A stretch of 64,000 nt of DNA from Gemmatimonadota bacterium (GCA_030428885.1 JAUIEJ010000007.1:62001-126000), one strand, 5' to 3'. Shown: positions 32,640 through 43,997, numbered from the stretch's first letter. The notes: generated by a model from the sequence alone, not told the origin. Made by a program: numbers and translations.

Positions 32640-35275
32640 GGCGCGCCGTCGCCGCCTGGGCGGTGGCCGTCGTCGCCGTGGCCGCCCCCGCTCCCGCGGC
32701 GACCCAGGACCTGGCCGAGGCCCGGGCCGCGCTGTTCGCAGGCCGGTACGACGACGTGGCCCGCCTGGCCCGGGGCGACGCCCCGGCGGCTCTGGAGCTC
32801 CGGGCCCGGGCGCTCCTGGACACGGGGGAATACGACGCCGCCATCCGCCTCCTGGGCGGAGCCGACGGACCCGCCCCGTCGCCGGCGGTGGAGCGGTGGC
32901 TCGGCGAGGCCCTCATGGCCCGGGGGCGCTGGGACGAGGCCGAAGCCGCCTTCTCCCGCGCCGAAGCCGCCGGCGCCCCCGACGCCCTCTCGGCCCGGGT
33001 GCGCCGAGGAGAGTTGTTCTACCTCAGAGGCCGCCGTGACGAGGCGTTCGCCCTCTTCGACACCTTCATCGACGTCTACAACGGGGCCCCCCGCCTCTCG
33101 GCCGACGACCTCATGGCCGTGGCCACCGCCGTGTCGTATCTGGGACGACGCACTCCCGTGCTCTTCCAGGACGCCCTGAAGGCCTACGACGAGGCGGCCG
33201 CGGCCGCCCCCGGTGATCCCCGCCCCCTCGTGGCGGTGGGCGACCTCTTCCTGGCCAAGTACGACGCCCCGGAGTCCCATGCCTCGTACCGCCGGGTGCT
33301 CGATGCCAACGGCTCCCACCCCGACGCCCTCCTGGGCGAGGCCCGGGCCCTGGAGTTCGACGGCGCCCCCGGCACCCTGACCCTGGCCAACGACGCCCTG
33401 GAGACCAATCCGAACCACGTGGGTGCCCGGGTCTTCCTGGCGCGGCAACAGCTCCGCACCGAGGACTACGACCAGGCTCGGGAGCAGGTGGAGCGGGCCC
33501 TGGAGGTGAACCCCCGGAGCCTGGACGCCCTGGCCGTCCTCGCCGCGGTCCACTACCTGGAGGGCGACCGGACCGCCTACGCCGCGACCCGGGATCGGGC
33601 CCTGGCCCTCAACCCCGCCTGGCCCGACCTCTTCAACACCGTGGCGGAACTCGCGGTGGACACCCGCAAGTACGCCGACGCCGTGGAGCTGGCCCGGCAG
33701 GCGGTGGAGCGGGACTCCCTCTCCTGGTGGGGGTGGGGCATCATGGGCATGAACCAGCTCCGCACGGGCCGGATCGAAACGGGGAAGGCGAACCTGGAGC
33801 GGGCCTTCGCCGGCGACCCGTACAACGTGTGGTTCCGGAACAGCCTCGACCTCCTGGACTCCTTCGACCAGTACCGCATCGTCGAGACCCCCCACTTCCG
33901 GATCATGCTCCACGGGAGCGAGGCCGACATCCTGGAGCCCTACGTCACCGCCGTGGCCGAAGAGGCCTACGAGGCGCTCCGGCGGCGGTACGGCACCGAG
34001 CCGCCCACCCCCATTCGCCTCGAGATCCTGCGCACGAGTTCGGACTTCAGCGTACGCACCCTGGGCGAGCGGGGACTCGGGGCCCTGGGGGTGAGCTTCG
34101 GCAGCACCCTGGTCATGGATTCCCCCGCGGCCCGCGACGAAGGCGCCTTCAACTGGCAGAGCACCCTCTGGCACGAGATGGCCCACGCCTACCACCTGGC
34201 CATGAGCGACCACAACGTGCCCCGCTGGTTCAGCGAGGGGCTCGCGGTGCGGGAGCAGCGGGTGGCCCGGCCCTACTGGGGCCATCGGGTGTCGCCGGCG
34301 TGGCTCCAGGCCTACGATGCGGGGCAGATGCCCCCCCTGTCGCAACTCAACGACGCCTTCGTGCGCCCCGCCTTCCCGGAACAGGTGATCCTGGCCTACT
34401 TCCAGGGCTCCCTGGTCTTCGATTGGATCGAGAGCGAGTGGGGCTTCGAGGTGATCCGCTCGTTCCTGTCGGGATACCGGGACGGCCGCTCCACCAACGA
34501 CCTGGCCCGCGACCTCCTGGGTCTGTCCACCTCCGCCCTGGACGACGGGTTCGACGACTACGTCCGGGAGCGCTTCGCAGCCGAGTTCGCGTCCACCACC
34601 TCGGGGCTCGACCCCACGCCCCTGGGGCGGGCCGCGGGACGCACCGGGCCCGTAGCCACCGACGTGGAGTCCCTCCGCACCCAGGTGCGCCAGCGCCCCG
34701 GCGACTTCCAGGCGAGGCTGCGGCTGGCCCAGGCCCTGGTCGGGGCCGACCGCTACGACGAGGCCGAGGTGGAGGCCCGGGAGGCGCTCCGCCTCTTCCC
34801 CACCTACGGCGGCCCCCGGGGGCCCTGGCACGTGCTGGCCGCCGTCCACGAGGCCCGGGGCGAATCCGGGGAAGCCGCCGACGCCCTCCGGTCCGCCGCC
34901 GCCCTCGACGAAAGTGCGGTGACCACCGTGCTGCGAGAGGCGCACATCCGGCGGGAGCTGGGCGACGCCGACGGCGAGCGTGCCGCCCTGGCCCGGGCCG
35001 TGGAGGCCTGGCCCTTCGACGTGGAAGCCCACGAACGCCTCGCCGATCTCCACGGCGCCGCCGGCGACACCGGGGGCGCCGTGCGGGAGCGCCAGGTCGT
35101 GGTGGCCCTGGAGCCGGCCGACATGGCCGAGGCCCGCTACCTCCTGGCCGTGGCGCTGCGGAACGACGGCCGCCCCGAAGACGCCCGCACGCAGGTGCTC
35201 CGGGCCCTGGAGATCGCCCCGGGCTACGAGGCGGCCCTGGATCTCCTGCTGGATCTCCGGGGAGGCACGTCGTGA
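32636..35275 (+). CDS. Secreted TPR protein with gluzincin (peptidase MA-like) domain
   Basis: The 879-residue protein has a signal peptide (about 1-23). It is followed by about ten tetratricopeptide repeats (to about 415), a zinc-peptidase domain with HEMAH at 513-517 and third ligand Glu534 in FSEGLAVREQR, and more TPRs from about 675 to the end. The peptidase part matches the MA-like gluzincin type often fused to TPRs. All metal ligands are intact, so it should be active in the periplasm. The TPR arms probably recruit substrate or the neighbouring vWA proteins. It overlaps the DUF4159 gene that follows (GTGA) and the pseudo-legumain gene before it (ATGA). Confidence 0.87.
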   Translation: MRRAVAAWAVAVVAVAAPAPAATQDLAEARAALFAGRYDDVARLARGDAPAALELRARALLDTGEYDAAIRLLGGADGPAPSPAVERWLGEALMARGRWDEAEAAFSRAEAAGAPDALSARVRRGELFYLRGRRDEAFALFDTFIDVYNGAPRLSADDLMAVATAVSYLGRRTPVLFQDALKAYDEAAAAAPGDPRPLVAVGDLFLAKYDAPESHASYRRVLDANGSHPDALLGEARALEFDGAPGTLTLANDALETNPNHVGARVFLARQQLRTEDYDQAREQVERALEVNPRSLDALAVLAAVHYLEGDRTAYAATRDRALALNPAWPDLFNTVAELAVDTRKYADAVELARQAVERDSLSWWGWGIMGMNQLRTGRIETGKANLERAFAGDPYNVWFRNSLDLLDSFDQYRIVETPHFRIMLHGSEADILEPYVTAVAEEAYEALRRRYGTEPPTPIRLEILRTSSDFSVRTLGERGLGALGVSFGSTLVMDSPAARDEGAFNWQSTLWHEMAHAYHLAMSDHNVPRWFSEGLAVREQRVARPYWGHRVSPAWLQAYDAGQMPPLSQLNDAFVRPAFPEQVILAYFQGSLVFDWIESEWGFEVIRSFLSGYRDGRSTNDLARDLLGLSTSALDDGFDDYVRERFAAEFASTTSGLDPTPLGRAAGRTGPVATDVESLRTQVRQRPGDFQARLRLAQALVGADRYDEAEVEAREALRLFPTYGGPRGPWHVLAAVHEARGESGEAADALRSAAALDESAVTTVLREAHIRRELGDADGERAALARAVEAWPFDVEAHERLADLHGAAGDTGGAVRERQVVVALEPADMAEARYLLAVALRNDGRPEDARTQVLRALEIAPGYEAALDLLLDLRGGTS

Positions 35276-36051
35276 AGCCCCTGGGGATCCTGGGACTCGC
35301 CCTCGTGGCCACGGCCGCCACGGTGACCCTCGACGCCCGACGTACCGTGGAGGCGCCCGCTTCGGCGCCGGCTTCGGCGCCCCAGAGCGACAACCCCTAC
35401 GACGGCCGCTACACCTTCGCCCGGATCCAGTTCGGGGGCGGGGGCGGCGGCTTTGGGCGGTTCGGCCGGCGGGAGCCGCCGTGGGCCCACGACCACCCCC
35501 GGGCCGACCGCAACTTCTCGAGCATCCTGGGCGAGTTGACCTTCGTCGACACCGACGCCGACAACATCCGGACGCTCCGCATGGACGACCCCGAGGTGTT
35601 CAAGTACCCGGTGATCTACGTGGTGGAGGTGGGCTCGTGGAATGCGAGCCAGGAGGAGATCGACGCCCTGGGCGAATTCCTGGGCAAGGGCGGCTTCATG
35701 ATCGTCGACGACTTCCGGGATCGTCAGATCTACCAGCTCCAGGGCATCCTGGCCGAGGCCCTGCCGGGCATGGAGATCCTCGAGGTGCCCGACGATCACG
35801 AGATCTTCGACTCGTTCTACTTCATCGAGGACCCCCACTCGCTGATCCCGCCCTACGGCGGCAATCGCCCCATCTATTTCGGCGTGTTCGAGGACAACGA
35901 CATCTCGAAGCGCCTCATGGCGATTCTGAACTACAACAACGACATCGCAGAGTACTGGGAGTTCTCCGACCAGGGGTTCTACCCCATCGATCTGGCCAAC
36001 GAGGCGTACCAGTTCGGTGTGAACTACGTGATGTACGCCCTCACCCACTGA
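35272..36051 (+). CDS. DUF4159 family protein, second copy
   Basis: The 259-residue protein starts at GTG within the previous stop (GTGA), with GGAGGC six bases upstream. After a short signal helix (ILGLALVATAATVTL) the DUF4159 domain runs to the end: RYTFARIQFGGG, PWAHDHPRADRNFSSIL, GKGGFMIVDDFRD and QFGVNYVMYALTH. It is recognisably a paralogue of the first gene of this operon, with the same YQ(V/F)GVN(M/Y)V.Y ending, but lacks that protein's longer linker. Two copies flanking the vWA, pseudo-legumain and gluzincin genes suggest an ancient duplication whose products may pair. Function unknown. Confidence 0.87.
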   Translation: MKPLGILGLALVATAATVTLDARRTVEAPASAPASAPQSDNPYDGRYTFARIQFGGGGGGFGRFGRREPPWAHDHPRADRNFSSILGELTFVDTDADNIRTLRMDDPEVFKYPVIYVVEVGSWNASQEEIDALGEFLGKGGFMIVDDFRDRQIYQLQGILAEALPGMEILEVPDDHEIFDSFYFIEDPHSLIPPYGGNRPIYFGVFEDNDISKRLMAILNYNNDIAEYWEFSDQGFYPIDLANEAYQFGVNYVMYALTH

Positions 36052-36084
36052 CTCGACCCGACCCCACCCCCGAGGAACCCGATC

Positions 36085-37134
<1,050 letters not shown>

Positions 37135-37144
37135 GGACTCCGTC

Positions 37145-38071
37145 GTGACCCACGCCCGCGCCCGCGCCGGAGCCCCCGGCGCCCAGTTCCTGGACCCCAA
37201 GGTCCTGGCCCGCATCGACAACCTCGAGCTGCTGGCCCGGACCGTGGTGGACGGGTTCCTGAACGGGCTGCACCGGGCCCCGTACCTGGGCCTCAGCATG
37301 GACTTCGCCGAGCACCGGGCCTACGTGCCGGGCGACGACACCCGCCACCTGGACTGGCGCCTCTTCGCCCGCACCGACCGGCATTACGTGAAGCAGTACG
37401 AGGCCGAGACCAACGCCAACGTCATGGCGTTGATCGACGTCTCGGCCTCGATGTCGTACGGCAGCGACCCCGAGGGCGTCACCAAGCTGGACTACGCCCG
37501 CTACCTCACGGCCTGCCTGCTCCACTTCAGCCGCGGCCAGCGCGACCGGGTGGGGATCGCCACCTTCGACGACGACATCCGGGAGTACGTGCCCTGCTCG
37601 GCCCGGAACCTGGATCGGGCGCTCCACGTTCTGGCCCGGGCCGAAGCCGGCCGATCGGGCGACCTCTACCCGGCGCTCCTGAAGGCGGCCGAGCGGGTGG
37701 GGCGCCGGGGCATCGTCATCGTGGTGTCGGACTTCTACGAGCCGGTGGACCGGGCCATGGAGGCCCTGCGCCTCCTCCGGGGACGAGGGCACGATCTGGC
37801 GGTCTTCCGGATCATGGACCCCGCCGAGCTCGCCCTCCCGTTCGACGACCCCACCAACTTCGAGGATCTGGAGACGGGCGAGCAGATGCCCGTGATTCCG
37901 AAGAAACTCAAGGAGGGCTACGACGCCCTCGTGGAGGGGCACATTCGGGAGCTCGAGGAGCGCTGCACCGCCGAGCGCATGGACCACGTGCTCCTGGACA
38001 GTTCCCAGCCTCTGGACATGGCCCTCTTCCGGTATCTGACGATCCGGGAGAAGAAGGCCCGGGTGAGGTAA
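37145..38071 (+). CDS. DUF58 domain protein
   Basis: The 308-residue protein contains the DUF58 signature EHRAYVPGDDTRHLDWRLFART, followed by a vWA-like domain with DVSASMSYG as MIDAS. No membrane segment is seen. It starts at GTG ten bases after moxR and ends six bases before the BatA gene. DUF58 proteins are the usual client or partner of MoxR and are proposed to help build protein complexes at the inner membrane. Length is typical for the short, soluble form. Confidence 0.93.
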   Translation: MTHARARAGAPGAQFLDPKVLARIDNLELLARTVVDGFLNGLHRAPYLGLSMDFAEHRAYVPGDDTRHLDWRLFARTDRHYVKQYEAETNANVMALIDVSASMSYGSDPEGVTKLDYARYLTACLLHFSRGQRDRVGIATFDDDIREYVPCSARNLDRALHVLARAEAGRSGDLYPALLKAAERVGRRGIVIVVSDFYEPVDRAMEALRLLRGRGHDLAVFRIMDPAELALPFDDPTNFEDLETGEQMPVIPKKLKEGYDALVEGHIRELEERCTAERMDHVLLDSSQPLDMALFRYLTIREKKARVR

Positions 38072-38077
38072 CGCGCC

Positions 38078-40240
38078 ATGCCCCTCGGATTCCTCGTTCC
38101 TCTCTTCCTGGTGGGCCTGGCGGGCATCGTCGTGCCCATCGTGGTGCACCTGACCCGGAAGCAGCGGGCCAAGGTGATCCGGTTTCCGTCGCTGATGTTC
38201 CTGGAGAAGGTGCCCTACACGGCCGAGAGCCGGCGCCGGATCCACCACTGGTTCCTCCTGGCCCTCCGCGCCCTCGCCCTGGCGCTCCTCGCCCTGGCCT
38301 TCGCCCGGCCGTTCCTCCAGGACGAAGCGGCGGGCGCCCTCGCCGGGTCGGGGCCCACGGAACACGTGGTGCTCCTGGACCGCTCCTACTCCATGGCCAT
38401 CGAAGACCGCTGGGCCACCGCCCTGGACGCCGCCCGCGACGCCGTGGGGGGCCTGGGTCCGCTGGACCGGGTGTCGCTGGTGCTCTTCGATCAGAGCGCT
38501 GCGGCGGCCGTGCGCTCGGCCTCGGGGCCGGAACGGATCCGGAGCGCCCTGGACACCGTCTCCATCACCGACCGAGCCACCCGGTACGGACCCGCGTTCA
38601 AGCTCGCCCAGACGATCCTGGAGGAGTCGGAACTCCCGGGGAAGTCCCTCACGGTGGTGAGCGATCTCCAGCGGGGCGGCTGGACCGGAGAGGAGGGCAT
38701 CCAGCTTCCCGAAGGCACCACCGTGTCCATGGTGGTGGTGGGAGACACGCCGCCCGCCAACGTGTCCCTGGGCGACATCACCCTGGGCAGGGACCGCTTC
38801 CAGGGCGCCGAACGCGTCACGCCCCGAGCCCGGATCACCCGGGTCGGCGGCGACGCCGAGCTGGACGTGCAGGTCGTCCTCGAACTCGACGGCCGGGAAC
38901 TCCAGCGCCGGAGCGTGACCCTCCCCCCCGCCGGGGCGGTTCCCGTGGACTTCCAGCCCTTCACCCTTTCCGACCGCCACACCCAGGGGGTGGTCCGGGT
39001 GGTCCCCGACGGCCTCCCCGCCGCCGAGCTCCTCCAGGACAACGCCCGGCACTTCGTGCTCAGTCCCGGCCGGGCCACCGGGGTGCTCCTCCTGGATCCC
39101 CCGGGAGCCGGTGCCGACGCGTCTCTCCATCTCCGCCGCGCGCTGGAGGTGGCCCGGGGAGACGGGTACCGGGTGGATCGCAGCACCGGTGCGGTGCCGG
39201 GCGCCGATCAGCTCGCCGAGGTCCAGGTGGTGATCCTCAACGACCGGCCGTTCCCGGCGGGGTCGGAAGGAGAACGGCTCCGGGACTTCGCCGCGGCAGG
39301 CGGCGGCGTGGTGCTGGTGGCGGGAAGCCGGGGAGGGTGGTCGGCCGAAACCGGAGCCTCCCTCCCGGGCACCCTGGGAGCGGTGGAAGACCGGGAGGAG
39401 GGGCAGGGCGGCCGCCTCGGGTATCTGAACTACGACCACCCGGTCTTCGAGCTCTTCCGGGGCCCCCGCCGCGGCGATTTTTCGGTGGCCCGCTTCTTCC
39501 GGGCCCGGAGCTGGCAGGTGCCGCCCCACGACTCGGTGAGCGTGCTGGCCCGGTTCGACGACGGCTCTCCGGCGCTGGCCGAGCGCCGGGTCGGCGCGGG
39601 ACGAACCCTGGTGTGGGCGTCCACCCTGGATGCATTCTGGACGGACCTGGCCCTGCAGCCGGTGTTCGTGCCCTTCGTGCATCAGCTCGTGCGTCATGCT
39701 TCGGGACGGACCGACGTCCTGGACGCCTTCACGGCGGGGCAGATCCTCGACGTGAGCGACGCCCGGGCCATGGAGACCGCGGGACTGGGTGAGGTGGCCG
39801 AGGCTCTGGCCGCCTCCGAGGATCGGGTGGCGCTGGCGCCCTCGGGCGCGGGAATCGAACTGCCGGCCGGGGCGGGGCCCCACTTCCTCGAACTCGGGGA
39901 ACAGGGGTTCTACGAGATCCGTCCTCCGGGACGGAACGACGTGCGGCCGGTGGCCGTGGCGGTGAACGTGGATCCGGCCGAGGGCGACCTCGCCCCGCTG
40001 GATCCCCAGGAGGTGGAGGCCTCGATCCGATCGGGCGGCGGAAACGTCCCGGCGGCGGGGGCCGACACGGAGCGGGCGCAGGAGTTGCGCCTCGAAGACC
40101 GGGAACGACGCCAGTCGTTGTGGCGTTGGCTCCTGGCCGGGGCCTTCCTGCTGCTGGCGGCGGAGACGGTGTTGTCGAACCGGGTGTCGAGGGGAGCCGG
40201 ACGGACGCGGACGAGCGCCCCCCAGGGCGCACAGGGATGA
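38078..40240 (+). CDS. BatA-domain membrane protein with vWA domain
   Basis: The 720-residue protein opens with the BatA signature (GFLVPLFLVGLAGIVVPIVV, RFPSLMFLEKVPY, RRRIHHWFLLALRALALALL). A vWA domain follows with MIDAS DRSYSM, then a beta-rich stretch and an amidotransferase-like region (GGGVVLVAGSRGGWS). A C-terminal membrane helix lies at about 685-702 (LWRWLLAGAFLLLAAETVL). The start has GAGGTAA at good distance. It is the typical partner of MoxR/DUF58 and probably anchors the complex so that its vWA part faces the periplasm. Confidence 0.92.
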   Translation: MPLGFLVPLFLVGLAGIVVPIVVHLTRKQRAKVIRFPSLMFLEKVPYTAESRRRIHHWFLLALRALALALLALAFARPFLQDEAAGALAGSGPTEHVVLLDRSYSMAIEDRWATALDAARDAVGGLGPLDRVSLVLFDQSAAAAVRSASGPERIRSALDTVSITDRATRYGPAFKLAQTILEESELPGKSLTVVSDLQRGGWTGEEGIQLPEGTTVSMVVVGDTPPANVSLGDITLGRDRFQGAERVTPRARITRVGGDAELDVQVVLELDGRELQRRSVTLPPAGAVPVDFQPFTLSDRHTQGVVRVVPDGLPAAELLQDNARHFVLSPGRATGVLLLDPPGAGADASLHLRRALEVARGDGYRVDRSTGAVPGADQLAEVQVVILNDRPFPAGSEGERLRDFAAAGGGVVLVAGSRGGWSAETGASLPGTLGAVEDREEGQGGRLGYLNYDHPVFELFRGPRRGDFSVARFFRARSWQVPPHDSVSVLARFDDGSPALAERRVGAGRTLVWASTLDAFWTDLALQPVFVPFVHQLVRHASGRTDVLDAFTAGQILDVSDARAMETAGLGEVAEALAASEDRVALAPSGAGIELPAGAGPHFLELGEQGFYEIRPPGRNDVRPVAVAVNVDPAEGDLAPLDPQEVEASIRSGGGNVPAAGADTERAQELRLEDRERRQSLWRWLLAGAFLLLAAETVLSNRVSRGAGRTRTSAPQGAQG

Positions 40241-40253
40241 CCAGGGAGACCAC

Positions 40254-43200
40254 ATGACAGGCGATTCGAGAGGGCACGGCCACGACCCCCGGGGCTCGGA
40301 GCTCCGACGCATCCTGGGCGCGGTGCGGCGCCGTTGGCGGGCACGGGTGCTGCTGCGGGGCGCCAGCCTCGTGGTGGCCGCCGGCCTGGTGGCGTTCCTG
40401 GGCTCGGCCTACGGCGTGGAGTGGTTCCGCTTCTCCCCCGCGGCCGTGACCACCTTCCGGTGGATCGCCTGGGGCACGGTCCTGGGGCTCACCGCGTGGT
40501 TCGTCGTCCGCCCCCTCCTTCGCCGTGTGAGCGACGAACAGGTGGCCCTCTACCTGGAGGAACACGAACCCACGCTGGAAGCGGCGATCCTGGGCGCCGT
40601 GGCGGCGCGGGACGCCTCGGCCGTCGATCCGGCCGTGGGCGCTACCCCCCGCATGCTCGACCGTCTGGTGGAGCGGGCCATCGTCCGGGCCCGCACCGTC
40701 GACGACGGCCGCGGGATCGAGAAGCAGGCCCTGCTTCGCAACGGCGGCGTCTTCGCCGCCCTGACGGCCGTGGCGGTGGCCATTCTCCTCTTCGGACCCA
40801 CGACGCTGCGCACCGGGGTGTCGGCCCTCCTCCCGACCCGGGCGGCGGCCGAGGTGAACCCCTACTCCATCGCGGTCGAACCCGGGGACCTCACGGTGGC
40901 CCGGGGCTCGGACCAGTTCGTCACGGCGCTCCTCCACGGCTTCAGCAGCGACGAAGTGAGCGTCTTCACCCGATCGGGTGAGGGGGAGCCCTTCCAGCGG
41001 CTCTCCATGATCCCCGGGGTGAGTGGTGACGAAGGAGCGGTCCCCTTCGAGGTCATGCTCCTGAATCTCCAGTCCGACACCGACTACTTCGTGGAGTCCG
41101 ACGGTATCCGCTCGCCCACCCACACCATCACGGTGGCCGACCTGCCGTACGTGGACCGCATGACCCACGAGTATCGTTATCCGACCTACACGGGCCTCGC
41201 TCCCCGGGTCGTGGAAGACGCGGGCGACATCGCCGTGCTCCGGGGCACCGACGTGGTGCTCACCATCCAGCCCACGATCCCCACGCCCGCCGGACGCATC
41301 CTCCTGGACGGCGACAGCATCGAGCTGGTGCCCGGGGCCGACGGCACCCTCACGGCCACCCTGGACATCACCGAAGAGGGATTCTACGGCGTGGAACTCG
41401 CCATGGGCGACGGCACCTTCGTGGAGGCGTCGCCCCGGTACACCATCGACCTCCTCACCGACGCGCGCCCCATGGTGCGCTTCGAGACGCCGGGTCGGGA
41501 CAGCCCCGCGAGCCCCATCGAGGAGGTCTACCTCGAGATCCAGGCCGACGACGACTACGGCGTGCGGGAGGTCCTCCTGGCCTACTCGGTGAACGGACGC
41601 CCCGAAGACACCGTGGCCGTGTACCGCGACGGGGGTCCCCCCCTCACCGAGGTCACGGCGGGCCACACCCTCTATCTCGAGGACTACGAGGTGGAGCCCG
41701 GCGACGTCGTGAGCTACTACGCCGTGGCCCGGGACCAGCAGGGCGAGGCCGCCGAGGTGAAGAGCGACATCTACTTCCTCACGATCCAGCCCTTCCGCCG
41801 GGAATTCCGCGAGGCCGAGGAGCAGGGGGGCGGCGCGCCCCAGGGCGGCGGCGGGGGCGGTGGAACGGGTGAGCAGCGGCTCTCCGAACTCCAGCGCCAG
41901 GTGGTGGCCGCCACCTTCAACCTGGACCGGGATCGGGAGCGCTACGACGACGCCGAATACGAGGAGAGCACCACCGCCGTGGCCCTGGCCCAGGGCCGGG
42001 TGCGGGAGCAGGTGGCGACCCTGGTGGAACGGATGACCAATCGGGGGCTGACCCAGGCCGAGGACGAGTTCCGGGCCATCGCCGAGATGCTCCCCGAGGC
42101 CCTGGCCGCCATGGACTCGGCCGAGGCTCGACTCCGGGCTCAGGAGGTCCAGGAAGCCCTGCCCCCCGAGCAGCGGGCCCTCCGCGTCCTCCAGAAGGCC
42201 GAGGAGAGCTACGAGGTCTACGTGGGCGAGCAGCAGCAGGGCGGCGGCGGCGGGGGCGGAGGCGCCCAGGCCAACGCCGAAGACCTGGCCGACCTCTTCG
42301 AACTCGAGTTGGACAAGCTGCGCAACCAGTACGAGACGGTCCAGCGCGGGGAGCGGCAGGAGCAGGCCGACGAGGTCGACGAAGTGCAGCAGCGCCTCGA
42401 GGAACTGGCCCGTCGCCAGCAGCAGGAAGCCGAACGTCAACGCGCCCGGGCGGCCCAGGGGCAGCAGGGCGGCGGCGCCGGCGCTCAGAGCCAGCGGGAG
42501 CTGGCCGACGAGACCGAGGAAACGGCTCGGCAGCTGGAGCGCCTGGCCCGGGAGACCAACGACCGCCAGCTCCAGGAGACGGCCCGTCAACTCCAGGAAG
42601 CCGCCGACGCCATGCGTCGCTCCGCGGCCCAGGGCGGCAACGCCGGAGCCGCCGAATCGGCCCGGGCCCAGGAGCGCCTCGCCGAGGCCCAGCGTCGTCT
42701 GGAACGGTCCCGGGAGAGTCGGGTGGGCGAAGACGCCCAGGACGCCGTAGACCGCATGGACCGGCTGCGCCAGCAGCAGGAGCAGATCACCGAACAGGTC
42801 CGCTCCATGCCCGAAAACCCCGCCGAACGGGGCGACATGGTGGAGCGGCTCCAGGAACGGAAGACGGACATGGCCGAGGAGATCGCGGCGCTGGAGCGCG
42901 ATCTCGACCGACTCGCCGCCGACGCCCGCCAGGAAGACCCTGCGGCGGCCCGTGAACTGAGCGAAGCCGCCCAGACGATCCGCGACACCCGCATCAACCA
43001 GGAGATCCTCTGGTCCCGGGGCGTCATCGATCGCCAGGAGCGGGACTTCGCCCGGGTGTTCGAAGAAGGCATCGAGGCCGACCTCGACGCCATTCGCCAG
43101 CAGGTGGCCGAGGCCCGGGACGCCGCCGAGGGGCTGGCCGAACGGGAGGGCATGAGCGAGGCGCTGGATCAGGCCCGCGACCTGGTCCGGGGCATGGAAT

Positions 43201-43997
43201 CGCTGGAGCGGCGCCTGGACGCGCCTCCCGCCCGCCCCGACTCCCTGGCCGAAGGGGAGGGAGGCGAGGCCCGGCGCCTCGGCGACCGGCCCGCCGAGGA
43301 GGGCGGCGAACAGGGCGAGCAGGGCGGCCAGCAGGGACAGCAGGGTGGCCAGCAGGGCGAGCAGGGTGGCCAGCAGGGACAGCAGGGTGGCCAGCAGGGG
43401 CAACAGGGTGGCCAACAGGGCCAGCAAGGCGGTCAGCAAGGCGGCCAACAGGGCCAACAGGGCCAGCAGGGCGGTCAACAGGGTGGCCAGCAGGGTGGCC
43501 AGCAGCAGGGCGAGGGTCAGGCCGGACGGGGAGGCCAGAACTCGGGCCAGAGCAACCCCGACGGCTCCCCGGCCACCGACGGCTCCCTGCGGGGTGGCGC
43601 CACCCAGGGCAACCCGATCCGGAGCTACACGGAAGACGAGATCCGCCAGTTCGCCCGGGAATTCGAGGAGCGGCTCCGTCAGGGCACCGAGCTCCGCGAC
43701 GCGCTGCGGGAAGCCGGCCAGGACGTGGGCGACCTGAACCGGGCCCTGGAAGCCATGAACGAACTCCGCAACGTGCAGAGCTACACCGACCTCCCCCAGG
43801 TCGAGGCCCTCCGTCAGATCGTTCGGGAGAACCTCTCCCGAGTGGAGTTCAGCCTGCGGCGCATGGTGGAAGGCGACGCCGCGGGCCGGGCCGCGATCCG
43901 GGGCAGCGACGACGTGCCCCCGGGCTTCGAGGACCTGGTGGAGGAGTACTACCGCAACCTGGCCCGCTCCGGGGGCGGAGGCGGCGGCGGCCGTTGA
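40254..43997 (+). CDS. DUF4175-type large membrane coiled-coil protein with Gln/Gly repeats
   Basis: The 1,247-residue protein has three N-terminal membrane helices (about 35-55, 62-85 and 163-180), then Ig-like beta domains (to about 510). About 500 residues of Gln/Glu/Arg/Ala-rich coiled coil follow. A low-complexity tract of GGQQGQQ-type repeats (about 1019-1085) precedes a final helical domain and a glycine-rich end. The layout matches DUF4175 proteins, which lie downstream of BatA genes in alphaproteobacteria and other phyla. It could span the periplasm as a tether. It starts 13 bases after the BatA gene, with AGGGAG before the ATG. Confidence 0.85.
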   Translation: MTGDSRGHGHDPRGSELRRILGAVRRRWRARVLLRGASLVVAAGLVAFLGSAYGVEWFRFSPAAVTTFRWIAWGTVLGLTAWFVVRPLLRRVSDEQVALYLEEHEPTLEAAILGAVAARDASAVDPAVGATPRMLDRLVERAIVRARTVDDGRGIEKQALLRNGGVFAALTAVAVAILLFGPTTLRTGVSALLPTRAAAEVNPYSIAVEPGDLTVARGSDQFVTALLHGFSSDEVSVFTRSGEGEPFQRLSMIPGVSGDEGAVPFEVMLLNLQSDTDYFVESDGIRSPTHTITVADLPYVDRMTHEYRYPTYTGLAPRVVEDAGDIAVLRGTDVVLTIQPTIPTPAGRILLDGDSIELVPGADGTLTATLDITEEGFYGVELAMGDGTFVEASPRYTIDLLTDARPMVRFETPGRDSPASPIEEVYLEIQADDDYGVREVLLAYSVNGRPEDTVAVYRDGGPPLTEVTAGHTLYLEDYEVEPGDVVSYYAVARDQQGEAAEVKSDIYFLTIQPFRREFREAEEQGGGAPQGGGGGGGTGEQRLSELQRQVVAATFNLDRDRERYDDAEYEESTTAVALAQGRVREQVATLVERMTNRGLTQAEDEFRAIAEMLPEALAAMDSAEARLRAQEVQEALPPEQRALRVLQKAEESYEVYVGEQQQGGGGGGGGAQANAEDLADLFELELDKLRNQYETVQRGERQEQADEVDEVQQRLEELARRQQQEAERQRARAAQGQQGGGAGAQSQRELADETEETARQLERLARETNDRQLQETARQLQEAADAMRRSAAQGGNAGAAESARAQERLAEAQRRLERSRESRVGEDAQDAVDRMDRLRQQQEQITEQVRSMPENPAERGDMVERLQERKTDMAEEIAALERDLDRLAADARQEDPAAARELSEAAQTIRDTRINQEILWSRGVIDRQERDFARVFEEGIEADLDAIRQQVAEARDAAEGLAEREGMSEALDQARDLVRGMESLERRLDAPPARPDSLAEGEGGEARRLGDRPAEEGGEQGEQGGQQGQQGGQQGEQGGQQGQQGGQQGQQGGQQGQQGGQQGGQQGQQGQQGGQQGGQQGGQQQGEGQAGRGGQNSGQSNPDGSPATDGSLRGGATQGNPIRSYTEDEIRQFAREFEERLRQGTELRDALREAGQDVGDLNRALEAMNELRNVQSYTDLPQVEALRQIVRENLSRVEFSLRRMVEGDAAGRAAIRGSDDVPPGFEDLVEEYYRNLARSGGGGGGGR
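43306..43514 (+). repeat. In-frame tandem repeat coding for GGQQGQQ units
   Basis: About 200 bases built from variants of an 18- to 21-base unit (cagggtggccagcaggg and close forms) lie inside the DUF4175 gene. The reading frame is preserved throughout. Copy number could vary between strains by slippage. Confidence 0.8.

Noticed and set aside
39729-43478. A 1,249-residue open frame antisense to the DUF4175 and BatA genes
   Set aside because: It is a low-complexity shadow (LLALLATLL repeats) of the Gln/Gly tandem repeat on the other strand and has no domain support.
43306-43514. CRISPR-like array
   Set aside because: The repeats are coding, have no unique spacers, and translate to Gln/Gly-rich protein in frame.
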